Origin: Rutidosis leptorrhynchoides
Taxonomy: Eukaryota; Streptophyta; Magnoliopsida; Asterales; Asteraceae
DNA length: 64,000 nt
Direction: 5' to 3'
NCBI RefSeq assembly: GCF_046630445.1
Contig: NC_092338.1
Coordinates: 344,229,501-344,293,500, forward strand
The notes below the pieces were generated by a model, which did not search any database, was not told the origin of the DNA, and worked only from the letters and a program-made list of their open reading frames with translations. Position numbers and translations under genes: made by a program. Shown here one piece after another: positions 54,403-64,000 of this stretch. The first letter of the stretch is position 1, and each line of letters begins with the position of its first letter.

Positions 54403-54813
54403 CCTGAAATTGATGTTTTAGCAGTTAATATAAGTGTAAAAAAAAACCCTAAAAACAGCGATGATAGTGAAATTGAGCAGCAAACATACCTTCTGACACT
54501 TTTGTAATACAGAAATTGAGCAGTTAATATATAGTTAGGGTTTTTTTGGAGCGAAGATGAAAAGTTTTTTAGAGCCAAAATGACATGTATGGAAGAAGCT
54601 GTTTATTTGTATCCACGTCATTTCATTTACATTTTATTTAATTGGAAAATGCTAAAAAAACCCAAAACACAATCGGTTACCGGAGTAATGGGTAAATGAA
54701 TGCACACAATAGGATAAAAACCAAAGTTTAATGCATACAATAGAACTTTTGAATGTTGAATGCATACAATAGGATTTTGGTGAAAGTTCGATGCATTTTG
54801 AATCAATTATCCC
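54403..54813 (-). repeat. MULE 5' flank of the transposase and right terminal inverted repeat (54685-54813)
   Basis: 54403-54684 should hold the transposase promoter and 5' UTR; I see no ORF. 54685-54813 is the right inverted repeat, matching 37893-38021, followed by the 9-bp duplication AAAACTAAA. Confidence 0.9.
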
Positions 54814-54822
54814 AAAACTAAA

Positions 54823-54996
54823 CAATAACTAAATTTGTTAAATTTACTATAAAACATAAATTATGAAAATTAAATACGAAATTTGTAAGTTTTTATTCTG
54901 TTAGATAAGATATATATGTTTTATAGTAATAGGGTTGAAAGCGAATGTAAATCAAATGGTAAATGAACTTGTAATATGTAAGCATATATCTATATT

Positions 54997-55027
<31 letters not shown>

Positions 55028-55604
55028 TTCGGGTGGTAATGGATATATCAATGAATGAAAATTTTCATCTATGTCCATATCCATATCCACTTATGTTCAT
55101 CTATATCCGTATTCATATCCATTATTGGTTCATCAATAATAATCACGAAGCATGTGGATTGGGTGGATATCCACCGAATCGGGGGTCACTGGGCAGAGGC
55201 GAGTCCATGTGTTAGCAAATGGGGTCCTTTGACCCTATTAAATTATTTTTTTCTTTAATAAAATACTACTAAAATTTTGTAAGATACCACTAAATTTATA
55301 GATAGGTCCCTATATATTTCTAAAATTAGTAGTTTTTACAGAAGTAGATAGCCTATCTTTAGAATTTTTTTTTAAAAAGTATCACTTAAATTGTACAGGA
55401 CTTCATTGAATTTTGATTCTAAAATCCACACCGGTCACTCACTAGTGGTATTCCTAGTTTACATAGGCTATAGACCAAACTTAGTTTACACAGGCTATAT
55501 AGACTAAACTTTCTATAGAAGCATCAAAAACTATGAAAAGGAAGAAGAAGGAACTAGGAGTCGTTGGAGACAAGTAAACCCCACTTCCCAACCGCTTTCT
55601 CTCT
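54823..55604. other. intergenic region
   Basis: AT-rich, no gene seen. Includes a (TATATG)n run (about 55000-55027) and a short two-copy repeat, TTTACA(C/T)AGGCTATA, at about 55458-55500. Confidence 0.6.
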
Positions 55605-56231
55605 TTATAAAACTATAAAATAAATACAATAAAAGTTCATATATATACACCCACATGCTTATATAATACTAGTACTAAGTACTAAATTTCATTTCCTTCA
55701 ACAAATTTCATCCATTTTTAAGTTTTTCTTCAAGATTTCAAGAACCCGTCAATTACTTTATAAAACCCATCATCAATCAAAGATCTTTGCTTTTATATAA
55801 GGTAAAATGAGCTCCATGATTCTTCATAAATTAATTATATTATTTTGATATTGCACTCTAAGTTCTTCATACTAAAATGGGTTTATGATTCTTCATCTAT
55901 TCGCAAGTGGGATTTGTAAAATTTCTTAAATTGATCGATTGAAATGAAAATCTTGATTGAATTTGATAGAGATTTTGGGGGATTCAAAGGCTAATGCTTT
56001 ATATAAAGATTTAATTTTAAAAAGAGTTATTCTCTGCTGACTGTATCGATCTTTTCACTTTTGCTTATTTGATGTGATTTTGATTAGTATGTTGTTAATT
56101 GGACTTGGGTATTAGTCAAAGTAGGCTATTTTTATATCAATTTGCATAAATCTATTGATGATCAATATATAGTTTTATACAGTGAATTTAGCTCATAGAT
56201 TTTGGCGGCAAAAGGGAAACATTTGGTGAAG
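55605..56231 (+). promoter_or_regulatory. candidate promoter and 5' UTR of the HVA22-like gene
   Basis: TATA-like TTATAAAACTATAAAAT at 55605-55621, followed by a pyrimidine-rich leader. A 5' UTR intron is plausible from ATATAAG|GTAAAAT (donor 55802) to GCTCATAG (acceptor at 56198). All by inspection; no transcript evidence. Confidence 0.35.
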
Positions 56232-59192
56232 ATGTTGGGGGAGCTGATCACAAACAGTCTTGTGTAAGTCAATTTCATTCATCAAGTTTCAATTTTGACT
56301 TTTGATTGTGAAATGGGAGGGTTTGACTTTTAATTCTTTGACTTTTATGTTTGTTATGGATGCAGGTTGATTCTTGGATATGCATATCCAGCTTTTGAGT
56401 GTTTTAAAACCATTGAAAAACATGGAGTTGAAAATGGAGAATTAAGATTTTGGTGTCAATATTGGTGAGTTTTTTTTTTTTTTAATCTTCTTGAAGTTAA
56501 TTGATTGACAGATAAATTCTGGTGTGTTTGGTCAACTACTTTGATTCCTTCTTATTTGTCCATGGAGGTCAAATGAGGAAAAAAGTTATAAGTTAGTATT
56601 CATTGATAAGATTGGAGCATGTAAAAAATCATGATTAGGTACCAAAGAATATTGGGTAAATTTGAGTACTAATCATATGACTTGCAAATATGCCTTTTGT
56701 TATAATTATTGAAAATGACATGTGTTTCACCATGATGGGGTTTGGGTTGCTTGTTCATGTCTTAATCAACCAATAGTATTCAATTATTTAATCAAATCCT
56801 TGAAAGATTTAATTATACTGTATGTTTTAATTTTCATCTATATCTATATTCCCATAGTGAAAATGACACCCTAAGATGACTATATGAATGATTGTGCAGT
56901 TTTCTAGTTTTGGTGGAAACAAGTAATGTGAAGCTTGGTTGAACTACAAACATACTTTTCCTATCTTTGTTTTAAAAAGTTAATGCGTTTAATATAACTA
57001 CATATTGTATTATATTACGATAGCGTTTGTATAAATAGTACTCAGCAGTAAAAAAAGTTATAAGGTTTCCCTGTCCGTGTTACTCAGGGGTTACTCGGGA
57101 GGACGAGTAATTTCAAGTCTGTTGTACGCGGTTATCCGGATCCAGTGGCGGATCCAGAAAAAAATTTCACCGGGGGCAAAAAAAAAATTAAACGCAAGGA
57201 ATTTTTTTTTTTTTTTTGACAAAATATAGAGGTTTTGGGGCAAAATATAAAGTTTTTGGGGCAAAATTTAGAGACTTTTGAGCAAAATACGAAGGTTTTA
57301 GGGCAAAATATGAAGGGTTTGGGGCAAAAAAAAAATTCCACCTGGGGCAAAATCGAAAAACCGAAAAAATTTACACTAAAATTTCGAAATCATCGGGGGC
57401 GGCTGACCCCACTTGACCCCCCTCCCTCCGCCCCTGTCCGGATCAGTCTGTGACTGTTTCTCAAACCTTCCCTGGCAACCAATGATTTGAACTACTTTGT
57501 ATTATATACAATCTAGGATGTATGCATTGTAGATTTCACAATGAAGAATTTTGAACCCGTTCCCTTTAGCAAGTCAGTTTTACTCTGTTGACTTGATAGA
57601 GATGTGGGTCTAGATTTTAGACAAAGTAAAGAACTTGATTGAAGTATAAGGGTCAAGATTACTATCTCTAGTTAGGTTAATGTAATGAAATGAAAGATTA
57701 AAACAATGGGTATGTATTTATATGTTTCTGTGTTATCCCTTCATCTTCAAGTTTTCATTTCCCTTTTTTAGTAAAGATTTTTAATTTAATAAAGGAGGGC
57801 CCACTTGAGTCATGCTCTTGGTGATGTTTTGAGTGATAATGATGAGGCAAACTCACATGGAACATTTTGCTTCAATCAAATCCTTTACTTTGTCTAAAAT
57901 TTCAGCAAGAAATAGCAAAATCTTGAATACATGGTTGTTCTTTTCCGCAAGAAATTAATCTTTTTGTACCAATATGATAAAGTTTTCGCATAAAGTTTGC
58001 AACTTTTATGTAACGTGTTTAAGATTTCATAACAATTTGATCATGTGATGTTCGTTATTGGTTACGTGTTAATCAACTAGTTTCTATTTTTATCCTCAGG
58101 GTGATCGTTGCAATACTCACTGTTTTTGAAAGGGTCGGTGATTTATTCATCTCATGGTACGTTTTCTTTATACGATTATAACCACGTGAACTTATACTTA
58201 AAACCGTGAATGTAATCAATGGCACCACTTTTGTAGGGTGCCAATGTATGGAGAAATGAAGCTGGCCCTCATTATCTATTTATGGTATCCTAAAACTAAG
58301 GTAAAATAAAGAAGATCAAATTGAATGTAGAGTAATGTTTATGTACCAATATATATGAGTGCTTGTACTTTTTGCAATTAAAGTAGTACCTATTTATATG
58401 TGTTCATGGATACCATATGAGTATGATAAAAGGTAAATATGGGACCATTTGTGTAGGGAACTTGGTATGTATATGAAGCAATGTTGAGACCATTTGTAGA
58501 AAGACACGAGACAGATATAGAAAGAAGTTTAAAGGAGTTGAGATCTAAAGCATGGGACGTGGCAATTTATTATTGGCAGAATTCTACAGAATTGGGTCAA
58601 ACCAAATTCTTTGAAATCTTTCAGTATCTAATCTCTAAGCCTTCAAGACCTGAGGTATCATCTTTTTTTTTAATGTGTTGTGATGATTTTTTTTTTTTTT
58701 TTTTTTATCATACTTTATGTTTGTATACCTGTGTTTCCGACTCGGTTTGCGAGCTGACTAATTCCAGGGTGACTAACCGCTTTGCGGGCAGCCGTGAGTC
58801 ATTACGGGTGAACCTCTCACGGGGGAGTTAATTTTTTCAGCTTTGTGTTTTGATGATCTTCGATTGAAATTTTTAAATGTGATCTACCATTGCTAGAATT
58901 GTAATGTGTGTGTGTGTTTTTGTAGGTGTTAATCAATCATCAAAACTCTGGGGATGGACGCCCACCACCACCTCCAGTAGCGCCGACCTCTTTTTTCCGA
59001 TCGGAGCCCGCTGAAGAAAGGTGGGCACCCACGCGTCCCACACCCATACCCACTGCTCCACCTCTACCAAACAATAGCCGTCACCGGCCTGTATATGCAG
59101 AAGAACTACACCTGCCACCATCTCCAAGTAGATCAAGTTCGGGTCACAAGGAACCCGTTTGGTTAAGATTTAGACGTTCAAGAGGAATGTGA
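56232..59192 (+). CDS. HVA22: HVA22-like protein (TB2/DP1/HVA22 family), six coding exons
   Basis: Exons 56232-56263, 56366-56464, 58100-58156, 58237-58300, 58457-58654 and 58926-59192 all have GT...AG borders and join in frame to 238 codons. The first part is the TB2/DP1/HVA22 domain, with hydrophobic hairpin segments around LILGYAYPAFECFKTIE, RFWCQYWVIVAILTVFERVG and LALIIYLWYPKTK. A helical region (RPFVERHETDIERSLKELRS) and a Pro/Ser-rich tail follow. HVA22 and its yeast and animal relatives (Yop1, REEP) are ER membrane-shaping proteins; plant members are often induced by ABA or stress. The match looks closest to the longer i/h/g-type plant members, but I did not settle the subtype. No damage seen. 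Confidence 0.92.
57143..57436. mobile_element. hAT-type MITE in HVA22-like intron 2
   Basis: 294 bp starting CAGTGGCGGA and ending TCCGCCCCTG (short imperfect inverted repeats), flanked by a perfect 8-bp duplication TCCGGATC (57135-57142 and 57437-57444), as for hAT elements. The interior holds four or five degenerate copies of a roughly 22-bp unit containing TTTTGGGGCAAAAT. No coding capacity. Confidence 0.85.
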
Positions 59193-60215
59193 TTCAATGA
59201 ATCAAATACATAGAAAATGTACATATTGTAAAAAGAAAAAAGGCTAAAACATGAAAGAAAAGAACCATAGAACAAGGAACCTTGCATCTTTGTTTTCATT
59301 CATTCAATTGATAGATTGATTTCTTCTTTTTGGTTTTTATACAAATTAAGAGAGAAAATGAAAGGTAATTTGATAGACAATTCGGTATTGCAATTTCCAA
59401 TACAGTTTGTATTAACTATACTGATAATTCTTTTCCATTAACTATTAATTATTCTTATTTTATTTAAAATCACGCGATAGTTAGTGGGAAATGATATTTT
59501 CATCATTCAAGTTACTTTTTCCACCAATACCAAATATATGCATTATTTCATTGTACATTACAATCAATTAATGAACAGTTTATGGTGGAAGGAGTAAATT
59601 AGATGGTTGATATATCAATTCTCATACTTATGTGGTCTTCATAAAATTACGTGAATTATCCTTATTCTTTCCAAAGTCTGCTTCTCACGGCCCTCGAACT
59701 ATCCGGACAAACTAGCGGACCCCATCTTGAAATGTATCTGTTAATTCTTAGCTATCCCGATAACTAGTTAGAAGGAAGAGAGTGGGAAGTAATCCTTTTT
59801 ACATAAAAAATGTATGTTGATGATAGGGGTACATCAACATTATGCCTAAATTTTTACATGTACCATAGAATCACGATAGAATGACAATCAACAATTACAC
59901 CAATTGTCATGTGACACAACATCATGGATTTATTGAATACGTCATTAAACATACGATATACACAATTATGCAATGGTAGTGTTTGTTTGTATGAACAGAT
60001 TTCCAACGACAGTTCAAAAAATTGTCGTTAATATGAAATGGTTAAAAACTTACAATTATAATAATGTAGAGTGAAATTAATTTAAAAAAAAAATATTAAA
60101 TGAATATTTCAATTAGAATTCAAATCTGACTAAATACAATTTAACTTCCAAAGTTGAAATATCTACTCGAGTTACAGTTTGCACATGTATAAGAAAAAAT
60201 ATTAGTAATTTAATA
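59193..60215. other. 3' flank of the HVA22-like gene and intergenic DNA
   Basis: The first about 200 bp should be 3' UTR (A-rich near 59230). The rest is AT-rich with no gene seen. Confidence 0.6.
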
Positions 60216-60469
60216 TTCTCTCCGTCCAAATTCTATAGTCAGTTATTTCTTTTTGAGAAGTAACAAATTAATTGTCTCATAAATAGAAAAAATAATGTGA
60301 TAAAGTTTTTATGTCTACATAATACATGTAAGATAAAAATATAGATAATATGTAAGGAGTAAAAATAGATACTAAAGAAATATACATATGACAGTCACTT
60401 TTTTCATAATCACTTTTTTCATAAACTGTGTGTTTTTTGTCTGTATACAATAGATTGAGACTGAGAGAG
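60216..60469. mobile_element. probable Stowaway-like MITE
   Basis: About 254 bp with imperfect inverted ends (TTCTCTCCGTCC left; ACTGAGAGAG right) and TA on both sides, in the style of Tc1/mariner MITEs. The inverted repeats have several mismatches, so the call is tentative. Confidence 0.4.
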
Positions 60470-60674
60470 TATCATATTAATTTGAATTCAATTTTAAATT
60501 CAGTTTTCAGTTAACTAAATTCAGAATTTTTAAAGCCAAAAACCATAGAGTATAAATTTGGTTTCGATTTATCTCAATCCAAAAATCATTTTCATGTTCA
60601 GTTTGAATTTTTCCCAGTTTGACTTCGGTTCAATATTCATGTTAAACTAAAATCAAAACTTCTAATGTTATCCA
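60470..60674. other. spacer before the minus-strand copia
   Basis: No feature seen. ATCCA (60670-60674) next to the LTR is the presumed target duplication; its partner is not in the window. Confidence 0.5.
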
Positions 60675-61774
60675 TGATGGAATTTAACAAGTTTCATAAA
60701 CAACATGTTAATATAGTTAACTTAATCATTAAACCAATTTAATGTAGTTAAAACGAGCGGAAGCATCAAGTGAAGTACATGTTAAGCCATTTAAGTTAAA
60801 TCTCATATTCATATCAAGTCATGGATTAATGCTCACATATAAAACAAGTATAAGAAGAAGATTATTACCTCCTCAAGTTAATTGAGGGTGATATTGAAGA
60901 ACAAGATGATGATAGAACCTCAAGCTACTGTGTACCAACACCACCCTTAAACTTGTTAGGAATTAAGACCCTTAATCACCTTTGAACAAGCTCAAAACCC
61001 TTTGCTCTTACACCCAATTTTCTGGACAGCAGTAGGTTGAAAAGATGATGAGAATGCAAGCCTCAAAAGCATGAAACCTCAAGAGATTATACCCCAAACT
61101 TGATACCAACACTTAGTACTTATGTTAGGATTAATTGACACTTGAAAAACTAGCTTGCAAAGAAGAAAATGATCTTCCTTTTGACCCTCAAAGGCCACGG
61201 CTGAAACAGCTGCAGAAGGTAGTTTTTTTTGCACTAAAACTTGATATCTTTGCATGTATGGTATGGCATTTAGTCAAGGAGCATGTTTATAGAGACTTGG
61301 AAAAGTATGTCCCATTCAATGAAGAATCTTGTGCATGTTCTTAAACTCCCCATGCCACTACCATTTGAACACATATAATATACTTGTGGAATATAAAACT
61401 GAATTTATAAAATCAGTTTTTATAAAACATGATTTTATAAAACACATTTTATAAACTTGTATATTATTTGTTATGTATATTTTGTAAAACCAATTTTATA
61501 AAATGTAACATAACTTAATAAATTATTTAACCTATAAATAATTAAATCCTTGTTATATAAGTTATTCCATAACTTATATAAACATATCAAGTAATATTAT
61601 TTAAGAAATCTTTTCCTTAAAATTCAGTGTCGCGTATTTAATCAATGATTCAATCGTTAAGATCAAATACGAATAAGGTGTCGGTAAGTTTGTTATTGGG
61701 TATGGCCCGACTTGGATCATAACATGTTAGCCACATTAATTTAATATGTCTCTTGGGCATACGAAATACCTTCA
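60675..61774 (-). repeat. minus-strand copia 3' LTR
   Basis: Starts (minus strand) TGAAGGTATTTCGTATGCCC and ends near GTTAAATTCCATCA. Clearly diverged from the left copia LTRs. It contains a chance 69-codon plus-strand ORF with no protein features. Confidence 0.85.
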
Positions 61775-62547
61775 ATCTCCCACTTGCACGAGAAACATAA
61801 GAAATTAATGCTAGCGATGGATACCACCTAACGACCGTCCATCACCCCCAACATGTTATGACTTTGTGCCATTCAATAACATCATCCCTTTCGAGTTCCC
61901 ATCTCGAATATGAATAGGTGAATCTTTCATTATTTCCTTTCGTCCTAGATGTCATGTTAAATCCAAGAGACACAGAGTGATCACTCTCTTCTAGATTTAA
62001 CTTTATCAGGCCTTAGACATCTGACTCTCAACGAATAAGAGGGACAAATTCCATCTTGACTACATACGTCCTAAATATATACCTTGCATTATAGCTGAGC
62101 TCTTCCTTATGAACTACCATATTTCAGAATAGCGAAGAAAGAATCAAGGCACAATACTTGGCAAATATCCGAACCTAATATGTATCTCAGGTCAGAGGAT
62201 ACAATGATATTCGCCTTTACTCAAGATTACATGTGATCAACCACAAAGGCTCCATTTAGTAAATCTTGAGGGCGGGTCTTCCAATATTTGTATCCCACAA
62301 ATATCTATGAACCTTGGTTGCAACCTTTCCCCACATTCATCCCGTGAATGTATACCAATCTAAGTTCATAATAGTCTAAACCTCACACTTGTTCCCACAA
62401 ACGTGATCGACTACGAAATTTAGAATAATTTCTTATTCATGGATAAAATACGCAAAATAGGAACATGACTCAATATTAATAAATTAATACCATAATTATA
62501 TTAATGAGTTTGAACAAATTTCATTCCGTTACAATACTTAAAACAGA
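61775..62547 (-). other. minus-strand copia 3' UTR and polypurine tract
   Basis: Homologous to 24255-25024 of the left copia; starts next to the LTR with the purine tract CAAGTGGGAGAT (minus strand). No gene. Confidence 0.8.
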
Positions 62548-62804
62548 TCATGACCAATCACTAGAATGTCGAAGCCCTAATGCACAAACATGTCCTGCAT
62601 GTTTTGCTCCATGTAAGAGCTTCGTGAGAGGATTCGCTATATTTAGATCTGTGTGAACTTTGTGAATACATATCTTTCCCTTTTCAACTTCATCCCTTAT
62701 GTAGTTGAATCTCCGCTCAATGTGACGGGTCTTTTGGTGAGCACGAGGTTCCTTGATTTGTGCTATCGCACCCTCGTTGTCACAAAAGATCTCAAGAGGG
62801 TCCT
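62548..62804 (-). pseudogene. copia RNase H C-terminal fragment
   Basis: Minus strand, about 85 residues beginning DPLEIFCDNEGAIAQ and ending SSDWS, nearly the same as the C terminus of the left copia (a few changes, such as LNIANPLTK for QNVADPLTK). It is open to the stop at 62548 but truncated upstream by the inserted LTR, so it is a fragment. Confidence 0.9.
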
Positions 62805-63916
62805 TGTGACGATCGCTCCAAATCCATATGGACGAACACGTCATTCATTGATTTCATTGCGAGGTATTTGACCTCTATATGATACGTTATGTAAACATTG
62901 CATTCTTTTGAAAAGGCATACCATAAATGAATATTTAAATCAAAGGTTTTCGACATCTGATGATTTCTACATATAGACAATCACCGTATATAATAGTTTA
63001 CAATAGTACTTCCATTGACAATGCAGTCAAAATAAGGTACATGATGATGAATTGGTGAATGCAACGTTTTCTTGAAAAATATGCCATATAAGACTCCATG
63101 CACATAGCTTGTCTATCATATAAGCAAACAGCGGAAGACTTCTAGGAAACCTGAGAATAAACATGCTAACAAGTGTCAACACAAAGGTTGGTGAGTTCAT
63201 AGTTTTAATGTTTCATATAATCTGTATATAAAGGTGGATCACAAGAATTCAGTTGTTTTATCCAGAAACGTTTATCAAAATATTCTACGAAATTGAGCAC
63301 CCTGGTAACTAAACTTAACGTATATATAATTTGTACCCTTTGTATAATCATCTTAATAATACACGCAAACCAACGTGTACGCTTCTCAAATAGCATACGT
63401 CCGTTAAAAGGCTAGTGCTCTAGCTCGGACGGGGATATCAAGCCCTATGGATCCATATACTACTACTCGCGCCCACCAGTTCTTATAACTGGCAGTTACT
63501 AGTTACCAAAGCTAAGGGATTTTCAGTTCAAACTCAGTGTAGAATTTAGTATGTACTTGTATCCATTGTGTTTAAAATAAAGTGCATGTATTCTCAGCCC
63601 AAAAATATAGATTGCAAAAGCAATTAAAAAGGGAGCAAATGAAACTCACTGTTTAATATTGATATACCATATTGCAGGAAAGCACGTAGACGCATCGGAG
63701 ATGATAAACACGAGGTTTGATTCACAAAAATACCCCCGAACATTACCCATAATTTCCTTGGCAATAACCCATATTTTCCTTGGCTCTAGCTCGCTTGAAA
63801 ACTTGTTTTGAAAATTACTTGGACAGCACACCGTCGTAATTTTTTATGTACATTATTATTTTTGTATCGCAAAAATAATAACACTAATAATAAAAATAAT
63901 AAGATTAATAATAATC

Positions 63917-64000
<84 letters not shown>
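62805..64000 (-). repeat. Tekay-type LTR, 3' part, running off the window
   Basis: Begins on the plus strand TGTGACGATCGCTCC, the complement of a TCACA LTR end, inserted into the copia RNase H (target site likely GTCCT, 62800-62804). It shares the 63150-63195 block and the phrase CCCTATGGATCCATAT (about 63440) with the LTR at 33595-36411. Ends in a (TAA)n tract (about 63919-64000). No ORF of interest. The element body or the second half of a solo LTR is beyond the window. Confidence 0.75.

Larger units (their letters stand above)
60675..62804 (-). mobile_element. 3' end of a minus-strand copia element, same family as 545-26028
   Basis: 3' LTR at 60675-61774 (1100 bp, minus strand, matching the 1004-bp LTRs of the left copia with indels), preceded by the purine tract and a 3' UTR homologous to 24255-25024, and by the C terminus of RNase H. 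It is cut at 62804 by a Tekay-type LTR; the rest would lie beyond the right edge. Confidence 0.88.

Noticed and set aside
61135-61344. 69-codon plus-strand ORF
   Set aside because: Lies inside the minus-strand copia LTR, no features.
63919-64000. Telomere-like or centromeric repeat at the window end
   Set aside because: It is a plain (TAA)n microsatellite inside a Tekay-type LTR.

Overview
This is nuclear DNA of a flowering plant. The evidence is intron-containing genes with GT...AG borders, very AT-rich spacers, plant LTR retrotransposon lineages (Athila-like and Tekay-like Ty3/gypsy, Ty1/copia), a plant Mutator-type DNA transposon and a plant HVA22-family gene. The look of the Athila, Tekay-type LTR and copia sequences suggests a daisy-family (Asteraceae) host, but that is recognition from memory and not proof. 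Nearly all of the window is mobile DNA. The only gene that looks like an ordinary, intact host gene is the HVA22-like gene at 56232-59192 (+, six coding exons, 238 codons).

Left half (1-36411) is a four-level nest. The outermost layer is a minus-strand Tekay/Del-like gypsy element (28618-36411; its downstream part lies off the left edge), with stop codons in pol. An older Athila copy (1-544 plus 26029-28617, including its 3' LTR) sits inside the Tekay integrase. A Ty1/copia element (545-26028, 1004-bp LTRs, target duplication ATAGC) sits inside that Athila. A second, much younger Athila of the same family (2653-19878, two 1981-bp LTRs that look identical, target duplication GTCAC) sits inside the copia leader. 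The young Athila has a complete 1868-aa gag-pol, a zinc-knuckle ORF, and an Athila-type env-position ORF that appears to be expressed by splicing a 13-codon first exon to the large exon.

Middle (36412-54813): a broken gypsy gag fragment (36522-37640) is followed by a Mutator-like element (37893-54813) with 129-bp terminal inverted repeats and a perfect 9-bp target duplication. It carries a decayed transposase gene (minus strand, two parts) and an intact-looking GRF zinc-finger/transmembrane gene. The transposase is split by a large non-autonomous LTR element (41919-53994, minus strand, target duplication GCCTA) whose gag-like protein lacks the capsid core. One LTR of that element is in turn split by a 4055-bp solo Tekay-type LTR (48712-52766, target duplication ACAAC).

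Right end (54814-64000): intergenic DNA, then the HVA22-like gene with a 294-bp hAT-type MITE in intron 2, then a probable Stowaway-like MITE. Last comes the 3' end of a minus-strand copia element of the same family as the left-hand copia, truncated by the LTR of another minus-strand Tekay-type element that runs off the window in a (TAA)n tract.

The most unusual structure is a set of paired near-perfect palindromes (CATGCGA-C/G-TCGCATG) whose two members lie 31 bp apart, about three helical turns. Pairs occur in the Athila LTRs, in the leader and just upstream of the env-position first exon. The older Athila copy has a changed but still perfectly palindromic version. An unrelated LTR family here shows a comparable pattern: paired GCGCGGCGCGC motifs 20 bp apart near both LTR ends.
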